DNA of 64,000 bases from Streptomyces sp. BHT-5-2. GTDB lineage: Bacteria; Actinomycetota; Actinomycetes; Streptomycetales; Streptomycetaceae. A model generated the notes under the pieces. That model saw only the letters and a list, made by a program, of their open reading frames with translations, was not told the DNA's origin and searched no databases. The number at the start of each line of letters is the position of its first letter. Position 1 is the first letter of the stretch. The stretch covers positions 6,200,001-6,264,000 of the forward strand of contig NZ_CP081496.1 in the NCBI RefSeq assembly GCF_019774615.1. Reading direction: 5' to 3'. A program made the translations under genes and the position numbers. Below, piece by piece: positions 16,264-24,734 of this stretch.

Positions 16264-16318
16264 GACTCAACTCGTCCTCTCCTCGCGTCCGCGTGCGTCC
16301 CGGCGCCCACGGAGGGAA

Positions 16319-16340
16319 GAACTAGTACGCGTTCTAGTTC
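16319..16340. promoter_or_regulatory. Imperfect 22-bp palindrome with KstR-like core
   Basis: GAACTAGTACG is followed by CGTTCTAGTTC, an inverted repeat with one mismatched pair. The inner 14-mer TAGTACGCGTTCTA (16323-16336) differs from TnnAACnnGTTnnA at one base. It lies 56 bp upstream of the thiolase start. Confidence 0.6.
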
Positions 16341-16430
16341 TGCGAACAGTCTCTTGAGCTGTCCGGCGCGGCGCAAGGGGGCTGCAACGCCCTTGTGCAC
16401 AAGTGGCCTTGCCGTGCCTCTTGCCACTTG

Positions 16431-16444
16431 TAGAACTCGTTACT
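16431..16444. promoter_or_regulatory. KstR-like operator upstream of the P450
   Basis: TAGAACTCGTTACT matches 9 of the 10 defined positions... stated precisely, only the last base (T instead of A) departs from TnnAACnnGTTnnA. It lies about 100 bp before the P450 start. Nearby are the palindrome CTTGTG-CACAAG (16392-16403) and a 9-bp inverted repeat ACAAGTGGC/GCCACTTGT (16399-16407 and 16423-16431). Confidence 0.55.
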
Positions 16445-16544
16445 ACCTTCACCGCGACCTGCATCTGATGGGCCGTCAGTCAAGCTGTTGGCCGGACGGC
16501 GGTGCCGTCAGGGCGTCCCACGTCAGCTGGACCAGGAGTCGCCG

Positions 16545-17777
16545 ATGCACTGCCCCGAGCTGCCCGAAGGGTTCGACTTCACCGACCCCGACGTCTACCA
16601 GTCCCGGGTCCCGCTCCCGGAGTTCGCACGGCTGCGCCGGACCGCGCCGGTGTGGTGGAACGCCCAGCCGCACGGCATCGCCGGCTTCGACGACGACGGC
16701 TACTGGGTGGTCACCCGCCACCAGGACGTCAAGGAGGTCTCCACCAAACCGGAGGTGTTCTCGGCCAATCTCAACACCTCGATCATCCGCTTCAACTCGG
16801 GCATCTCCCGCGATCAGATCGAGGTCCAGAAGCTGATCATGCTGAACATGGACCCGCCGGAGCACACCCGGGTCCGCCAGATCGTCCAGCGCGGCTTCAC
16901 CCCGCGGGCCATCCGCGCCCTGGAGGAGGCGCTGCGCCGGCGGGCCGGGCACATCGTCGAGGAGGCCCGGCACAAGGGCTCCGGCGACTTCGTCACCGAC
17001 GTCGCCTGCGAACTCCCCCTCCAGGCGATCGCCGAGCTCATCGGCGTCCCGCAGGAGGACCGGGCCCGGATCTTCGACTGGTCGAACAAGATGATCGCCT
17101 ACGACGATCCGGAACTGGCCATCACCGAGGAGGTCGGCGCCAACGCGGCGATGGAGCTGATCTCGTACGCGATGAACCTCGCCGCGGCCCGCAAGGAGTG
17201 CCCGGCCAAGGACATCGTCAGCCGGCTGGTGGCGGCCGAGCACGAGGGGAACCTCGGCTCCGACGAGTTCGGGTTCTTCGTGCTGCTGCTGGCGGTGGCC
17301 GGCAACGAGACCACCCGCAACGCCATCACCCACGGCATGCACGCCTTCCTCACCCACCCCGACCAGTGGGAGCTCTACAAGCGCGAGCGCCCGGCGACCG
17401 CCGCCGAGGAGATCGTGCGGTGGGCGACCCCGGTGGTCTCCTTCCAGCGCACCGCCACCCAGGACACCGAGCTGGGCGGCGCGCACATCAGGAAGGGCCA
17501 GCGGGTCGGGATCTTCTACTCCTCCGCCAACCACGACCCTTCGGTCTTCGACCGGCCCGACGTCTTCGACATCACCCGCGACCCCAACCCCCACCTGGGC
17601 TTCGGCGGCGGCGGACCGCACTTCTGCCTGGGCAAGTCCCTGGCCGTGCTGGAGATCGACCTGATCTTCAACGCCCTCGCGGACGCCGTCCCCGGGATCT
17701 CGCTGGCCGGCGACCCGCGGCGGCTGCGCTCCGCCTGGCTCAACGGGGTCAAGGAACTCCGGGTGCACTACCGCTGA
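16545..17777 (+). CDS. Cytochrome P450, CYP125-like steroid side-chain monooxygenase
   Basis: This 410-residue P450 has an I-helix AVAGNETTRN, an ExxR-type K-helix region (AAEEIVRWATP) and a heme loop FGGGGPHFCLGKSLA with the Cys ligand at about 361. N-terminal PEGFDFTDPDVY and blocks such as IEVQKLIMLNMDPPEHTR and CELPLQAIAELIGVPQEDR closely recall mycobacterial CYP125, which oxidises C26/C27 of cholesterol and cholestenone. ATG at 16545 follows AGGAG. It is divergent from the FadA5-like thiolase. A 3Fe-4S ferredoxin under a similar operator is a candidate redox partner. The 3' end overlaps the convergent small gene by 29 bp. Confidence 0.88.
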   Translation: MHCPELPEGFDFTDPDVYQSRVPLPEFARLRRTAPVWWNAQPHGIAGFDDDGYWVVTRHQDVKEVSTKPEVFSANLNTSIIRFNSGISRDQIEVQKLIMLNMDPPEHTRVRQIVQRGFTPRAIRALEEALRRRAGHIVEEARHKGSGDFVTDVACELPLQAIAELIGVPQEDRARIFDWSNKMIAYDDPELAITEEVGANAAMELISYAMNLAAARKECPAKDIVSRLVAAEHEGNLGSDEFGFFVLLLAVAGNETTRNAITHGMHAFLTHPDQWELYKRERPATAAEEIVRWATPVVSFQRTATQDTELGGAHIRKGQRVGIFYSSANHDPSVFDRPDVFDITRDPNPHLGFGGGGPHFCLGKSLAVLEIDLIFNALADAVPGISLAGDPRRLRSAWLNGVKELRVHYR

Positions 17778-18159
17778 GGGAGGGCACCACCTGGGAGAGC
17801 ACCACCAGGGCGAGCACCTCGACGACGCCGACGCCGAGCAGCACGGCCACCGCGCGGCGCCGCAGCCTGCGGTAGACGTCCTCGTACTCGGTCCGCAGGG
17901 CGGCGCTGCGGGCCGCGACGCGCTCGCAGTAGGAACGGGACTGCGCGCGCTGCTCCCGGCAGTACTGCCGGACGACGTCCGCGCGCTGGGACGCGGTGAG
18001 CCAGGGCAGCCGGGCGCAGAACTCCTCCGCCCGGCCGCGGGCCCGTTCCTCTTCCGCCGCCCACAGCAGATATCCCTCGATCTCGTTGATCGCCTCCGCC
18101 GTCCGGAGGTTCTCTTCCCCGCCGGTCTCGTCGGCCCCGGGCATTTCACGCCCCCTCAC
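17749..18159 (-). CDS. Small single-span membrane protein next to ctaD
   Basis: This 136-residue protein has a soluble, Arg/Glu-rich helical N-terminal part (EGYLLWAAEEERARGRAEEF, then several Cys/Arg residues) and one C-terminal transmembrane helix (AVAVLLGVGVVEVLALVVL). GTG at 18159 is chosen because GGAGG lies at ideal spacing and the ctaD stop is 10 bp upstream; an ATG at 18144 is the alternative. Being directly downstream of and near-contiguous with ctaD, it may be an accessory of that oxidase, but I do not recognise the family. Confidence 0.7.
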   Translation of the reverse strand: MRGREMPGADETGGEENLRTAEAINEIEGYLLWAAEEERARGRAEEFCARLPWLTASQRADVVRQYCREQRAQSRSYCERVAARSAALRTEYEDVYRRLRRRAVAVLLGVGVVEVLALVVLSQVVPSLSGSAPGVP

Positions 18160-18169
18160 GCTTTCCTCC

Positions 18170-19843
18170 TCACCGTTCGATCGCGGCCGCGACATCGGGG
18201 TGGTGCAGATCGAACGCCGGGGATTCGGAGCGAATGCGCGGCAGGGTGCGGAAGTTGTGCCGCGGTGGCGGGCAGGAGGTCGCCCACTCCAGCGAACGGC
18301 CATAGCCCCACGGGTCGTCCACGCCGACCTTCTGACCGTACTTGGCGGTCTTCCAGACGTTGTAGAGGAACGGCAGGATCGACAGACCCAGCAGGAAGGA
18401 GAAGAGGGACGAGACGGTGTTGAGTGTGGTGAAGCCGTCGGCGGCGAGATAGTCGGGAATCCGGCGCAGCATTCCTTCCGCGCCGAGCCAGTGCTGGACG
18501 AGGAACGTGCCGTGGAAACCGATGAACAGCGTCCAGAACGTGATCTTGCCCAGCCGCTCGTCCAGCATCTTGCCGGTGAACTTCGGCCACCAGAAGTGGA
18601 AACCGGCGAACATCGCGAACACGACCGTACCGAACACCACGTAATGGAAGTGCGCCACCACGAAGTACGAGTCCGAGATGTGGAAGTCCATCGGCGGCGA
18701 CGCCAGGATCACACCCGTCAGACCACCGAAGGTGAACGTGATCAGGAAGCCGATCGCCCAGAGCATCGGCGTCTCGAAGGACAACGAACCCTTCCACATC
18801 GTGCCGATCCAGTTGAAGAACTTCACACCGGTCGGCACCGCGATCAGGAACGTCATGAAGGAGAAGAACGGCAACAGCACGCCACCCGTGACATACATGT
18901 GGTGCGCCCACACCGTCACCGAAAGACCCGCGATCGACACCGTCGCGGCGATCAGACCGATGTAACCGAACATCGGCTTCCGGGAGAAGACCGGAATGAC
19001 CTCGGAAATGATGCCGAAGAACGGCAGCGCGATGATGTACACCTCCGGATGCCCGAAGAACCAGAAGAGGTGTTGCCAGAGCAATGCCCCGCCATTGGCC
19101 GCGTCGAAGACATGCGCACCGAATTTACGGTCCGCCTCCAGCGCGAACAGCGCGGCCGCCAGAACCGGGAAGGCCAGCAGGACCAGCACACCGGTCAGCA
19201 GCACGTTCCACACGAAGATCGGCATCCGGAACATCGTCATGCCCGGCGCACGCATGCAGATGATGGTGGTGATGAAGTTGACCGAACCCAGGATCGTGCC
19301 GAAACCCGAGAAGGCCAGACCCATGATCCACATATCGGCGCCGACGCCGGGCGAATGGACGGCGTCGGAAAGCGGCACATAGCCGAACCAGCCGAAATCG
19401 GCCGCACCTTGAGGGGTGAGGAAGCCGCCCACCGCGATCAGCGAGCCGAAGAGGTAGAGCCAGTAGGCGAACATGTTCAGCCGCGGGAACGCCACATCGG
19501 GCGCGCCGATCTGGAGCGGCATGATCCAGTTGGCGAAACCGGCGAACAACGGCGTCGCGAACATCAGCAGCATGATCGTGCCGTGCATCGTGAACGCCTG
19601 GTTGAACTGCTCGTTCGACAGCAGCTGGTGACCGGGCCGGGCCAGCTCGGCGCGCATCAGCAGCGCCAGCAGCCCGCCGACACAGAAGAAGGCGAAGGCG
19701 GTCACCAGATAGAGCGTGCCGATGGTCTTGTGGTCGGTGGTCGTCAGCCATGCCACCGGGTTCCGGCGCCGCGCGGGCCGTGCCACGGCGGACCGCGGCA
19801 CGGCGGTTCCGGCCGCCGGGGAGGGGGTTGCGGGGAGCTTCAT
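18170..19843 (-). CDS. ctaD: Cytochrome c oxidase subunit I
   Basis: This 557-residue heme-copper oxidase subunit has 12 predicted helices and the hallmark residues: FTMHGTIMLLMF (heme a ligand His), FFGHPEVYII (Cu-B His cross-linked to Tyr), VWAHHMYVTG (two Cu-B His), and VVAHFHYVVFG (heme ligands). The frame is open to 19978, but ATG at 19843 gives the usual N-terminus. No subunits II, III or bc1 genes are nearby, so this is probably a second, stand-alone copy that shares partners encoded elsewhere. Confidence 0.95.
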   Translation of the reverse strand: MKLPATPSPAAGTAVPRSAVARPARRRNPVAWLTTTDHKTIGTLYLVTAFAFFCVGGLLALLMRAELARPGHQLLSNEQFNQAFTMHGTIMLLMFATPLFAGFANWIMPLQIGAPDVAFPRLNMFAYWLYLFGSLIAVGGFLTPQGAADFGWFGYVPLSDAVHSPGVGADMWIMGLAFSGFGTILGSVNFITTIICMRAPGMTMFRMPIFVWNVLLTGVLVLLAFPVLAAALFALEADRKFGAHVFDAANGGALLWQHLFWFFGHPEVYIIALPFFGIISEVIPVFSRKPMFGYIGLIAATVSIAGLSVTVWAHHMYVTGGVLLPFFSFMTFLIAVPTGVKFFNWIGTMWKGSLSFETPMLWAIGFLITFTFGGLTGVILASPPMDFHISDSYFVVAHFHYVVFGTVVFAMFAGFHFWWPKFTGKMLDERLGKITFWTLFIGFHGTFLVQHWLGAEGMLRRIPDYLAADGFTTLNTVSSLFSFLLGLSILPFLYNVWKTAKYGQKVGVDDPWGYGRSLEWATSCPPPRHNFRTLPRIRSESPAFDLHHPDVAAAIER

Positions 19844-19970
19844 GCCCCGTAGGTGTCCGCCTCCCCGTGCCTCGTCACAGGTGACGGACGCGAATCGGGC
19901 TGCCGGGAGGGTGGGATGGGTCACGAGAGCGGGGTGTGACGATCGGGGCGATGCCGGACACAGGGGTTTC

Positions 19971-20510
19971 ATGAGCACGGACGACGCCTTCGCCGCGGCC
20001 TACCGCGCGCACTACTGGGCGGTCAGCCGCTTTGTGGCGCGGCGGCTGGACGCCCCGGCACACGAGGTCGAGGAGGTGGTGGCCGACGTCTTCTCCATAG
20101 CGTGGCGGCGGCGCACCGAACTCCCCGACGCGCCGCTGCCCTGGCTGTACGGGGTGGCCCGGAACTGCCTGGCCAATACGGTGCGCGGGATCGGCCGCTA
20201 TCGGCGGCTGCTGCACCGGCTGGGCAACCACGAGGCGGCGCACGGCCGGCAGACCGTGGCGAGCCCGGACGCCGAGCGGCCCGGCTCCTGGGTGCACGAG
20301 GCGCTGGCCCGGCTGTCCGCCGCCGACCAGGAGGTCCTGCGGCTGACCGCCTGGGAGGAACTGACCGTCGAGGAGCTGGCGGTGGTCCTCGGCTGCGGCC
20401 GGAGCGCGGCGGCCATGCGGCTGCACCGGGCCCGGCGCCGCCTGCGCGCGGAGATCGACCGTTCCCGGACCACCGTGTCCGTACGAGGAGGAGGCGACGG
20501 CCATGAGTGA
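19971..20510 (+). CDS. ECF-type RNA polymerase sigma factor (sigma-70 family)
   Basis: This 179-residue protein has region 2 (EEVVADVFSIAWRRR, LPWLYGVARNCLANT) and region 4 (LSAADQEVLRLTAWEELTVEELAVVLGCGRSAAAMRLHRARRRLR). It overlaps the next gene by 8 bp, so the two are co-translated. The long alternative frame upstream has no supporting ribosome-binding site. Its regulon is unknown; the downstream CU044_5270-type membrane protein is its likely partner. Confidence 0.92.
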   Translation: MSTDDAFAAAYRAHYWAVSRFVARRLDAPAHEVEEVVADVFSIAWRRRTELPDAPLPWLYGVARNCLANTVRGIGRYRRLLHRLGNHEAAHGRQTVASPDAERPGSWVHEALARLSAADQEVLRLTAWEELTVEELAVVLGCGRSAAAMRLHRARRRLRAEIDRSRTTVSVRGGGDGHE

Positions 20511-21525
20511 CGAACTGGAGCTGCTGCGGGCGGCCGACCCGGCGCCGGCCGGTGAAGGGCGCTGGCGGGACCGCCCGTTGGACGCCGCCGCCGAGCGCGC
20601 CCTCAACCGCCTGCTGCACAGCGCCCGCACCCGGCGGGCCCGCCGCCGTCTGGTGCTGCGCGCCGAGGCGGCCGTACTGGCGCTGGTCGCGGTGCTCGCC
20701 TTCACCCTCACCGACGCCGGCAGCAGCCCAGCGGTGGCGGCACCGTCCGCGCTCGTGCCGCGCGCGGTCGGCGCCGAGCCCTCGCTGGACGGGCTGGCCC
20801 GTATCGCGGCGGCCCGGGCCCGGACGGCCGGGCCGCAGGACGGGCCGCGGCGCGGCAGCCATCTCCAGAGCTGGAGTCTGTCCATGGGGACCGGTCCGGA
20901 CGCGGCGTCCCCGGTGACCGTCCCCGAGGAGCGCATCACCCGGTGGAACCCCGACGGCAGCGGCTCCGAACTGGTGGTGGCCACCGACCCGCGCCATCCG
21001 GGACGCCCGGTCATCCACGACGACGGCGGCCGCTGGCGGACCGTCAGCGACGGCCGGGTGCTGCACCGCGCGACCTATCGGGCGGGTTCGGGCGGATCGC
21101 ACGGGGGCCCCGCCGCCCGTACGGAGCCGCCCACCGACCCGGGGGCGCTGCGCGCGCTGCTCGTCTCCCGTTACGGCGCGGCGGGCGGCGACGACGCGGC
21201 GGCCGTGCCGCAACTCCTGACGGCGCTCGCCTCGTTCCGCCAGGAGTGGACGCCGGGGCCGCGGGAGACGGCGGCGATCGTGCGGTTGCTGGCGGACACC
21301 AGGGACCTGCGGCCGGCCGGTGCGGTCACCGACCGACTGGGCCGCCGCGGGCAGGCGTTCGTGCACGACGGGTCCGACGGCGCCCTGGACGCCACCCGCC
21401 AGATGGTGATCCTCGATCCGCACACCGGCCAACTCCTCGGCACGGAGATCACCTTCACCAGGGCTCTGCCCGACTTCCGGGTCGGCGCGGGCCAGGTGCT
21501 GTCGTACGAGGCGTGGATGCCGTGA
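20503..21525 (+). CDS. CU044_5270-family membrane protein, putative sigma-factor partner
   Basis: This 340-residue protein has a short cytoplasmic N-terminus that begins MSDELELLRAADPAPAGEG, one transmembrane helix (AVLALVAVLAFTLT, about residues 57-72), and a large extracytoplasmic domain with a conserved-looking C-terminal part (DPHTGQLLGTEITF). This layout and the sigma-factor partner are typical of CU044_5270-type proteins, which sit where anti-sigma factors usually do. No ZAS zinc motif is visible. A strong hairpin terminator follows at 21609. Confidence 0.82.
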   Translation: MSDELELLRAADPAPAGEGRWRDRPLDAAAERALNRLLHSARTRRARRRLVLRAEAAVLALVAVLAFTLTDAGSSPAVAAPSALVPRAVGAEPSLDGLARIAAARARTAGPQDGPRRGSHLQSWSLSMGTGPDAASPVTVPEERITRWNPDGSGSELVVATDPRHPGRPVIHDDGGRWRTVSDGRVLHRATYRAGSGGSHGGPAARTEPPTDPGALRALLVSRYGAAGGDDAAAVPQLLTALASFRQEWTPGPRETAAIVRLLADTRDLRPAGAVTDRLGRRGQAFVHDGSDGALDATRQMVILDPHTGQLLGTEITFTRALPDFRVGAGQVLSYEAWMP

Positions 21526-21965
21526 AGTGCCGACCGGGGACGCGCGGTGCCCGCCCGAGTGGCGGGGTCCGGGTCGATGGCCGATCCTGGAGGGACGCGA
21601 CGATCCTTCGGCGCGGTGGTGCGCGACGCACCACCGCGCCGTCTCCGTTTGCGCCCCTCCGGCCGCCGCCCCTGTCGTTTCCGTATGCGAACGAACACAC
21701 CCGGGCGACCCGCGTCACGTGACGCGGGCCACAATCCGCCCTCGGTTGCGGCGGTTCCTCGCGAGATGGATCACAAACCCGCTTCTCGGAAAAAAGTTTA
21801 CGGATGCATGTTTACCCAGCGAGGAGGGGGTAGGCGGGCGTCTGTGCAGTCAACTGCATACTGTCCGTGATGACCCGGTCTGCCCGTATGGTCGTCCTTT
21901 GCCCCTCCACGCCATGGTGGGGCAGGTCCTTGTAGTCGTCCCAGAGAGCGCAGGCGAGCGAACAC
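21526..21965. other. Intergenic region with terminator and proP promoter region
   Basis: No gene is supported here. It holds the terminator at 21609-21641 and an AT-richer stretch (21770-21870) that probably carries the permease promoter. A perfect dyad TGCAGT-CA-ACTGCA lies at 21845-21858, a candidate operator. Confidence 0.6.
21609..21641 (+). terminator. Hairpin terminator after the sigma-factor operon
   Basis: A perfect 15-bp stem (21609-21623 with 21627-21641) and a 3-base loop, followed by TCTCCGTTT. Confidence 0.75.
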
Positions 21966-23441
21966 GTGCCGACGCAGTCCCCCCTCGCACCCGGTTCCCG
22001 TACCGGCGTCGCCAGAAGCGCCGGCGCCACCACCGAGCCCCACGCGGCGGCCCCGCGGACACCGGGCGAGGTCACGGTCGTCGACCCCGCGATGGTCAAG
22101 CGCGCGGTATCGGCGGCCGCCCTCGGCAACGCGATGGAGTGGTTCGACTTCGGCGTCTACAGCTACATCGCGGTCACCCTCGGCCATGTCTTCTTCCCGT
22201 CCGGGAACCCGACCGCGCAGCTGCTCTCGACCTTCGGCGCGTTCGCCGCGGCCTTCCTGGTGCGCCCGCTGGGCGGCATGTTCTTCGGCCCGCTCGGCGA
22301 CCGCATCGGCCGCCAGAAGGTCCTCGCCATCACCATGATCATGATGGCCGCGGGCACCTTCGCCATCGGCCTGATCCCGTCGTACGCCGCGATCGGCGTC
22401 GGCGCGCCCATCCTGCTGCTGGCCGCCCGCCTGGTGCAGGGCTTCTCCACCGGCGGCGAGTACGGCGGCGCCTCGACCTTCATCGCCGAGTACGCGCCCG
22501 ACAAGAAGCGCGGATTCCTCGGCAGCTGGCTGGAGTTCGGCACCCTCGCCGGATACGTCGGCGGCGCCGGCCTGGTCACCCTGATGACCGCGCTGCTGTC
22601 CACCGAGGACCTCCACTCGTGGGGCTGGCGGATCCCGTTCCTGATCGCCGGCCCGATGGGCATCATCGGCCTCTACCTGCGGCTCCGCCTCGAAGAGACC
22701 CCGGCCTTCGCCCAGATGGAGAAGGAGGCGCACGCCCGCGAGAAGGAGCGGCGCGCGGCCGAGAAGCGGATCGGCATCCGCGAGATGATCTTCGGTCAGT
22801 GGCGGGCGATGCTGCTCTGCGTCGGTCTGGTCCTGGTCTTCAACGTCACCGACTACATGCTGCTGTCGTACATGCCGAGCTACCTCACCTCGGAGCTGAA
22901 GTACGACGAGACGCACGGACTGCTGGTCGTGCTCGGCGTGATGGCCGTGATGATGGGCGTGCAGCCCTTCGTGGGCAAGCTGTCCGACCGGTTCGGCCGC
23001 CGCCCGGTCATCGGCGCCGGCTGCGTGGGCTTCCTGGTCCTGTCCGTCCCCGCGCTGCTGCTGATCCGTCAGGGTTCGCTGGCCGCCATCGCCGTGGGCA
23101 TGGGCGCGCTCGGCCTGCTGCTGGTGTGCTTCACCGCCGCGATGCCGTCCACGCTGCCCGCGCTCTTCCCGACCAAGGTGCGCTACGGCTCGCTGTCGAT
23201 CGGCTTCAACATCTCGGTGTCGCTCTTCGGCGGGACCACGCCGCTGGTGGTCACCGCCCTGATCGGCGCGACCGGCAACAAGATGGTGCCCGCCTACTAC
23301 ATGATGGCGGCGGCCGTCATCGGCGGCATCGCCGTCCTGCTGATGTCGGAGAGCGCCCGCAAGCCGCTGCCCGGTTCCCCGCCGGCGGTGGAGACCGAGG
23401 CCGAGGCCCGTCAACTGGTCGCGACCGGCACGGCGGGCTGA
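21966..23441 (+). CDS. proP: MFS permease of the metabolite:H+ symporter family, ProP-like
   Basis: This 491-residue, 12-helix transporter carries the MHS signature GNAMEWFDFGVYSY near the first helix, the MFS loop GPLGDRIGRQKVL, and RLVQGFSTGGEYGG. These match ProP-type proline/glycine-betaine symporters and related dicarboxylate permeases. The GTG at 21966 is used; an internal ATG at 22093 would still give a complete first helix. Osmoprotectant uptake is the most likely role, but MHS members differ widely in substrate. Confidence 0.82.
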   Translation: MPTQSPLAPGSRTGVARSAGATTEPHAAAPRTPGEVTVVDPAMVKRAVSAAALGNAMEWFDFGVYSYIAVTLGHVFFPSGNPTAQLLSTFGAFAAAFLVRPLGGMFFGPLGDRIGRQKVLAITMIMMAAGTFAIGLIPSYAAIGVGAPILLLAARLVQGFSTGGEYGGASTFIAEYAPDKKRGFLGSWLEFGTLAGYVGGAGLVTLMTALLSTEDLHSWGWRIPFLIAGPMGIIGLYLRLRLEETPAFAQMEKEAHAREKERRAAEKRIGIREMIFGQWRAMLLCVGLVLVFNVTDYMLLSYMPSYLTSELKYDETHGLLVVLGVMAVMMGVQPFVGKLSDRFGRRPVIGAGCVGFLVLSVPALLLIRQGSLAAIAVGMGALGLLLVCFTAAMPSTLPALFPTKVRYGSLSIGFNISVSLFGGTTPLVVTALIGATGNKMVPAYYMMAAAVIGGIAVLLMSESARKPLPGSPPAVETEAEARQLVATGTAG

Positions 23442-23468
23442 GCGCAGACGCCGCCCCGCGCCACCACT

Positions 23469-23517
23469 GACGACGGCCGGCCGCCCGCCCCTCGGGGCAG
23501 GCGGCCGGCCGTCGTCG
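23469..23517 (+). terminator. Long hairpin terminator after proP
   Basis: A stem of more than 15 bp pairs 23470-23485 with 23500-23515, with a nested GCCCC-TC-GGGGC loop. Confidence 0.75.
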
Positions 23518-23678
23518 TACGTGCCGAACCGCCAACTGCCGGACCCGTCGGGCCCTCCGGCCGACGGTCCGGCCCGGGGTCGTCCTCACGGCGTTTTGAC
23601 CGGGTGGTGTAGGAGACTGCTAGGCATCCGGATGAGGTTGTGACGCCGGTTCGGCGTCCGTTCGAGGAGAGGTGCCCT

Positions 23679-24008
23679 GTGGCCAGCGTGGTGAAGATCA
23701 ATGTGCTGACCGTTCCCGCGGAGCAGCGTGAGGTGTTGGAGAAGCGGTTCGCCTCGCGTGCCGGAACGGTCGATTCCGCCGACGGCTTCGAGTGGTTCGA
23801 GCTGCTGCGCCCCGTGGAGGGCACCGACCAGTACCTCGTCTACACGCGGTGGCGCGACGAGGAGTCGTTCCAGGCGTGGATGGAGGGGCCGATGAAGGCG
23901 GCGCACCAGCACGGCGGGGAGGGTGGCGAGCGGCCGAAGCCCGCCGCGAGCGGTTCGACGCTGTGGTCCTTCGAGGTGGTGCAGCAGGCCGCGCCCAAGC
24001 AGGGCTGA
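23679..24008 (+). CDS. Antibiotic-biosynthesis-monooxygenase-domain protein
   Basis: This 109-residue protein forms a single ABM ferredoxin-like fold: VVKINVLTVPAEQREVLEKRF, GFEWFELLRPVEGTD, and YLVYTRWRDEESFQAWM. The pattern is closest to small heme-degrading or quinol-type ABM proteins (HmoA/MhuD-like), where a conserved Asn/Trp pair shapes the pocket. GTG at 23679 has GAGGAGAGG at good spacing. It appears monocistronic. Heme degradation is possible but not shown. Confidence 0.8.
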   Translation: MASVVKINVLTVPAEQREVLEKRFASRAGTVDSADGFEWFELLRPVEGTDQYLVYTRWRDEESFQAWMEGPMKAAHQHGGEGGERPKPAASGSTLWSFEVVQQAAPKQG

Positions 24009-24158
24009 TCGCGCACGCGGATACGCGTCCGTGTGGCGACGGGCGGGCTGCCCCGGTGGTGTACGGACGGCACCGGGGCGGGCGCCCGGCCCGCGCGTCG
24101 TTCACGTCGCGCCGAATCCCGTTGCGTTCGCGGCCGGTGGCGTCGGGAGAATGCCGCC

Positions 24159-24734
24159 ATGAGCGAAGCTGCCGCCCCGTCCTGGACGATCACCCCCGAG
24201 CCGGTCGACGCGCCGGTGGCCCGGACCCTGTTCCGCGCGTACTACACCGAGGTCGCCGACCGCTACTACACGCTGCACGAGGCGCGCCGCGCGACGCCGG
24301 AGGAGATCGACCAGGGCGTGGCCGGGCACACCGGCGACGGGCTGCGGCCGCCGCACGGGGTGCTGCTGGTGGCCCGGCACGGCGGCGAGCCGGCCGGCTG
24401 CGCCGGGATCCGGCTGCTGGACGCCCGCACCGCCGAGCTGAAGCAGGTGTTCGTCCGGCCCGGCAAGCGCGGTCTGGGCATCGCGAACGGGCTGCTGCGG
24501 GCCGCGGAGGCGACCGCGGTGCGGCTGGGCGCCGAGCGGATCCGGCTGGACACCCGGCTGGATCTGACCGAGGCCATCGCGCTGTACCGGCGGCGTGGCT
24601 ACGTCGAGATCGCCCCGTACCACTGGGGTGATCCGTATGCGGAGATCTTCTTCGAGAAGCGGCTGACCGCACCGCGGCAGGGCACCGGGGCCGGCGCCGG
24701 GGCCGACGGGGCGGAGACGGCGGTCACTTGGTGA
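24159..24734 (+). CDS. GNAT-family N-acetyltransferase
   Basis: This 191-residue acetyltransferase has its acetyl-CoA pyrophosphate loop in QVFVRPGKRGLGIANGLLRA, preceded by strand LLDARTAELK and followed by RLDTRLDLTEAIALYRRRGYVEI, the motif B region of GNATs. ATG at 24159 has GGGAGA upstream. The 3' end overlaps the convergent exporter gene by 11 bp. The substrate is unknown. Confidence 0.87.
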   Translation: MSEAAAPSWTITPEPVDAPVARTLFRAYYTEVADRYYTLHEARRATPEEIDQGVAGHTGDGLRPPHGVLLVARHGGEPAGCAGIRLLDARTAELKQVFVRPGKRGLGIANGLLRAAEATAVRLGAERIRLDTRLDLTEAIALYRRRGYVEIAPYHWGDPYAEIFFEKRLTAPRQGTGAGAGADGAETAVTW

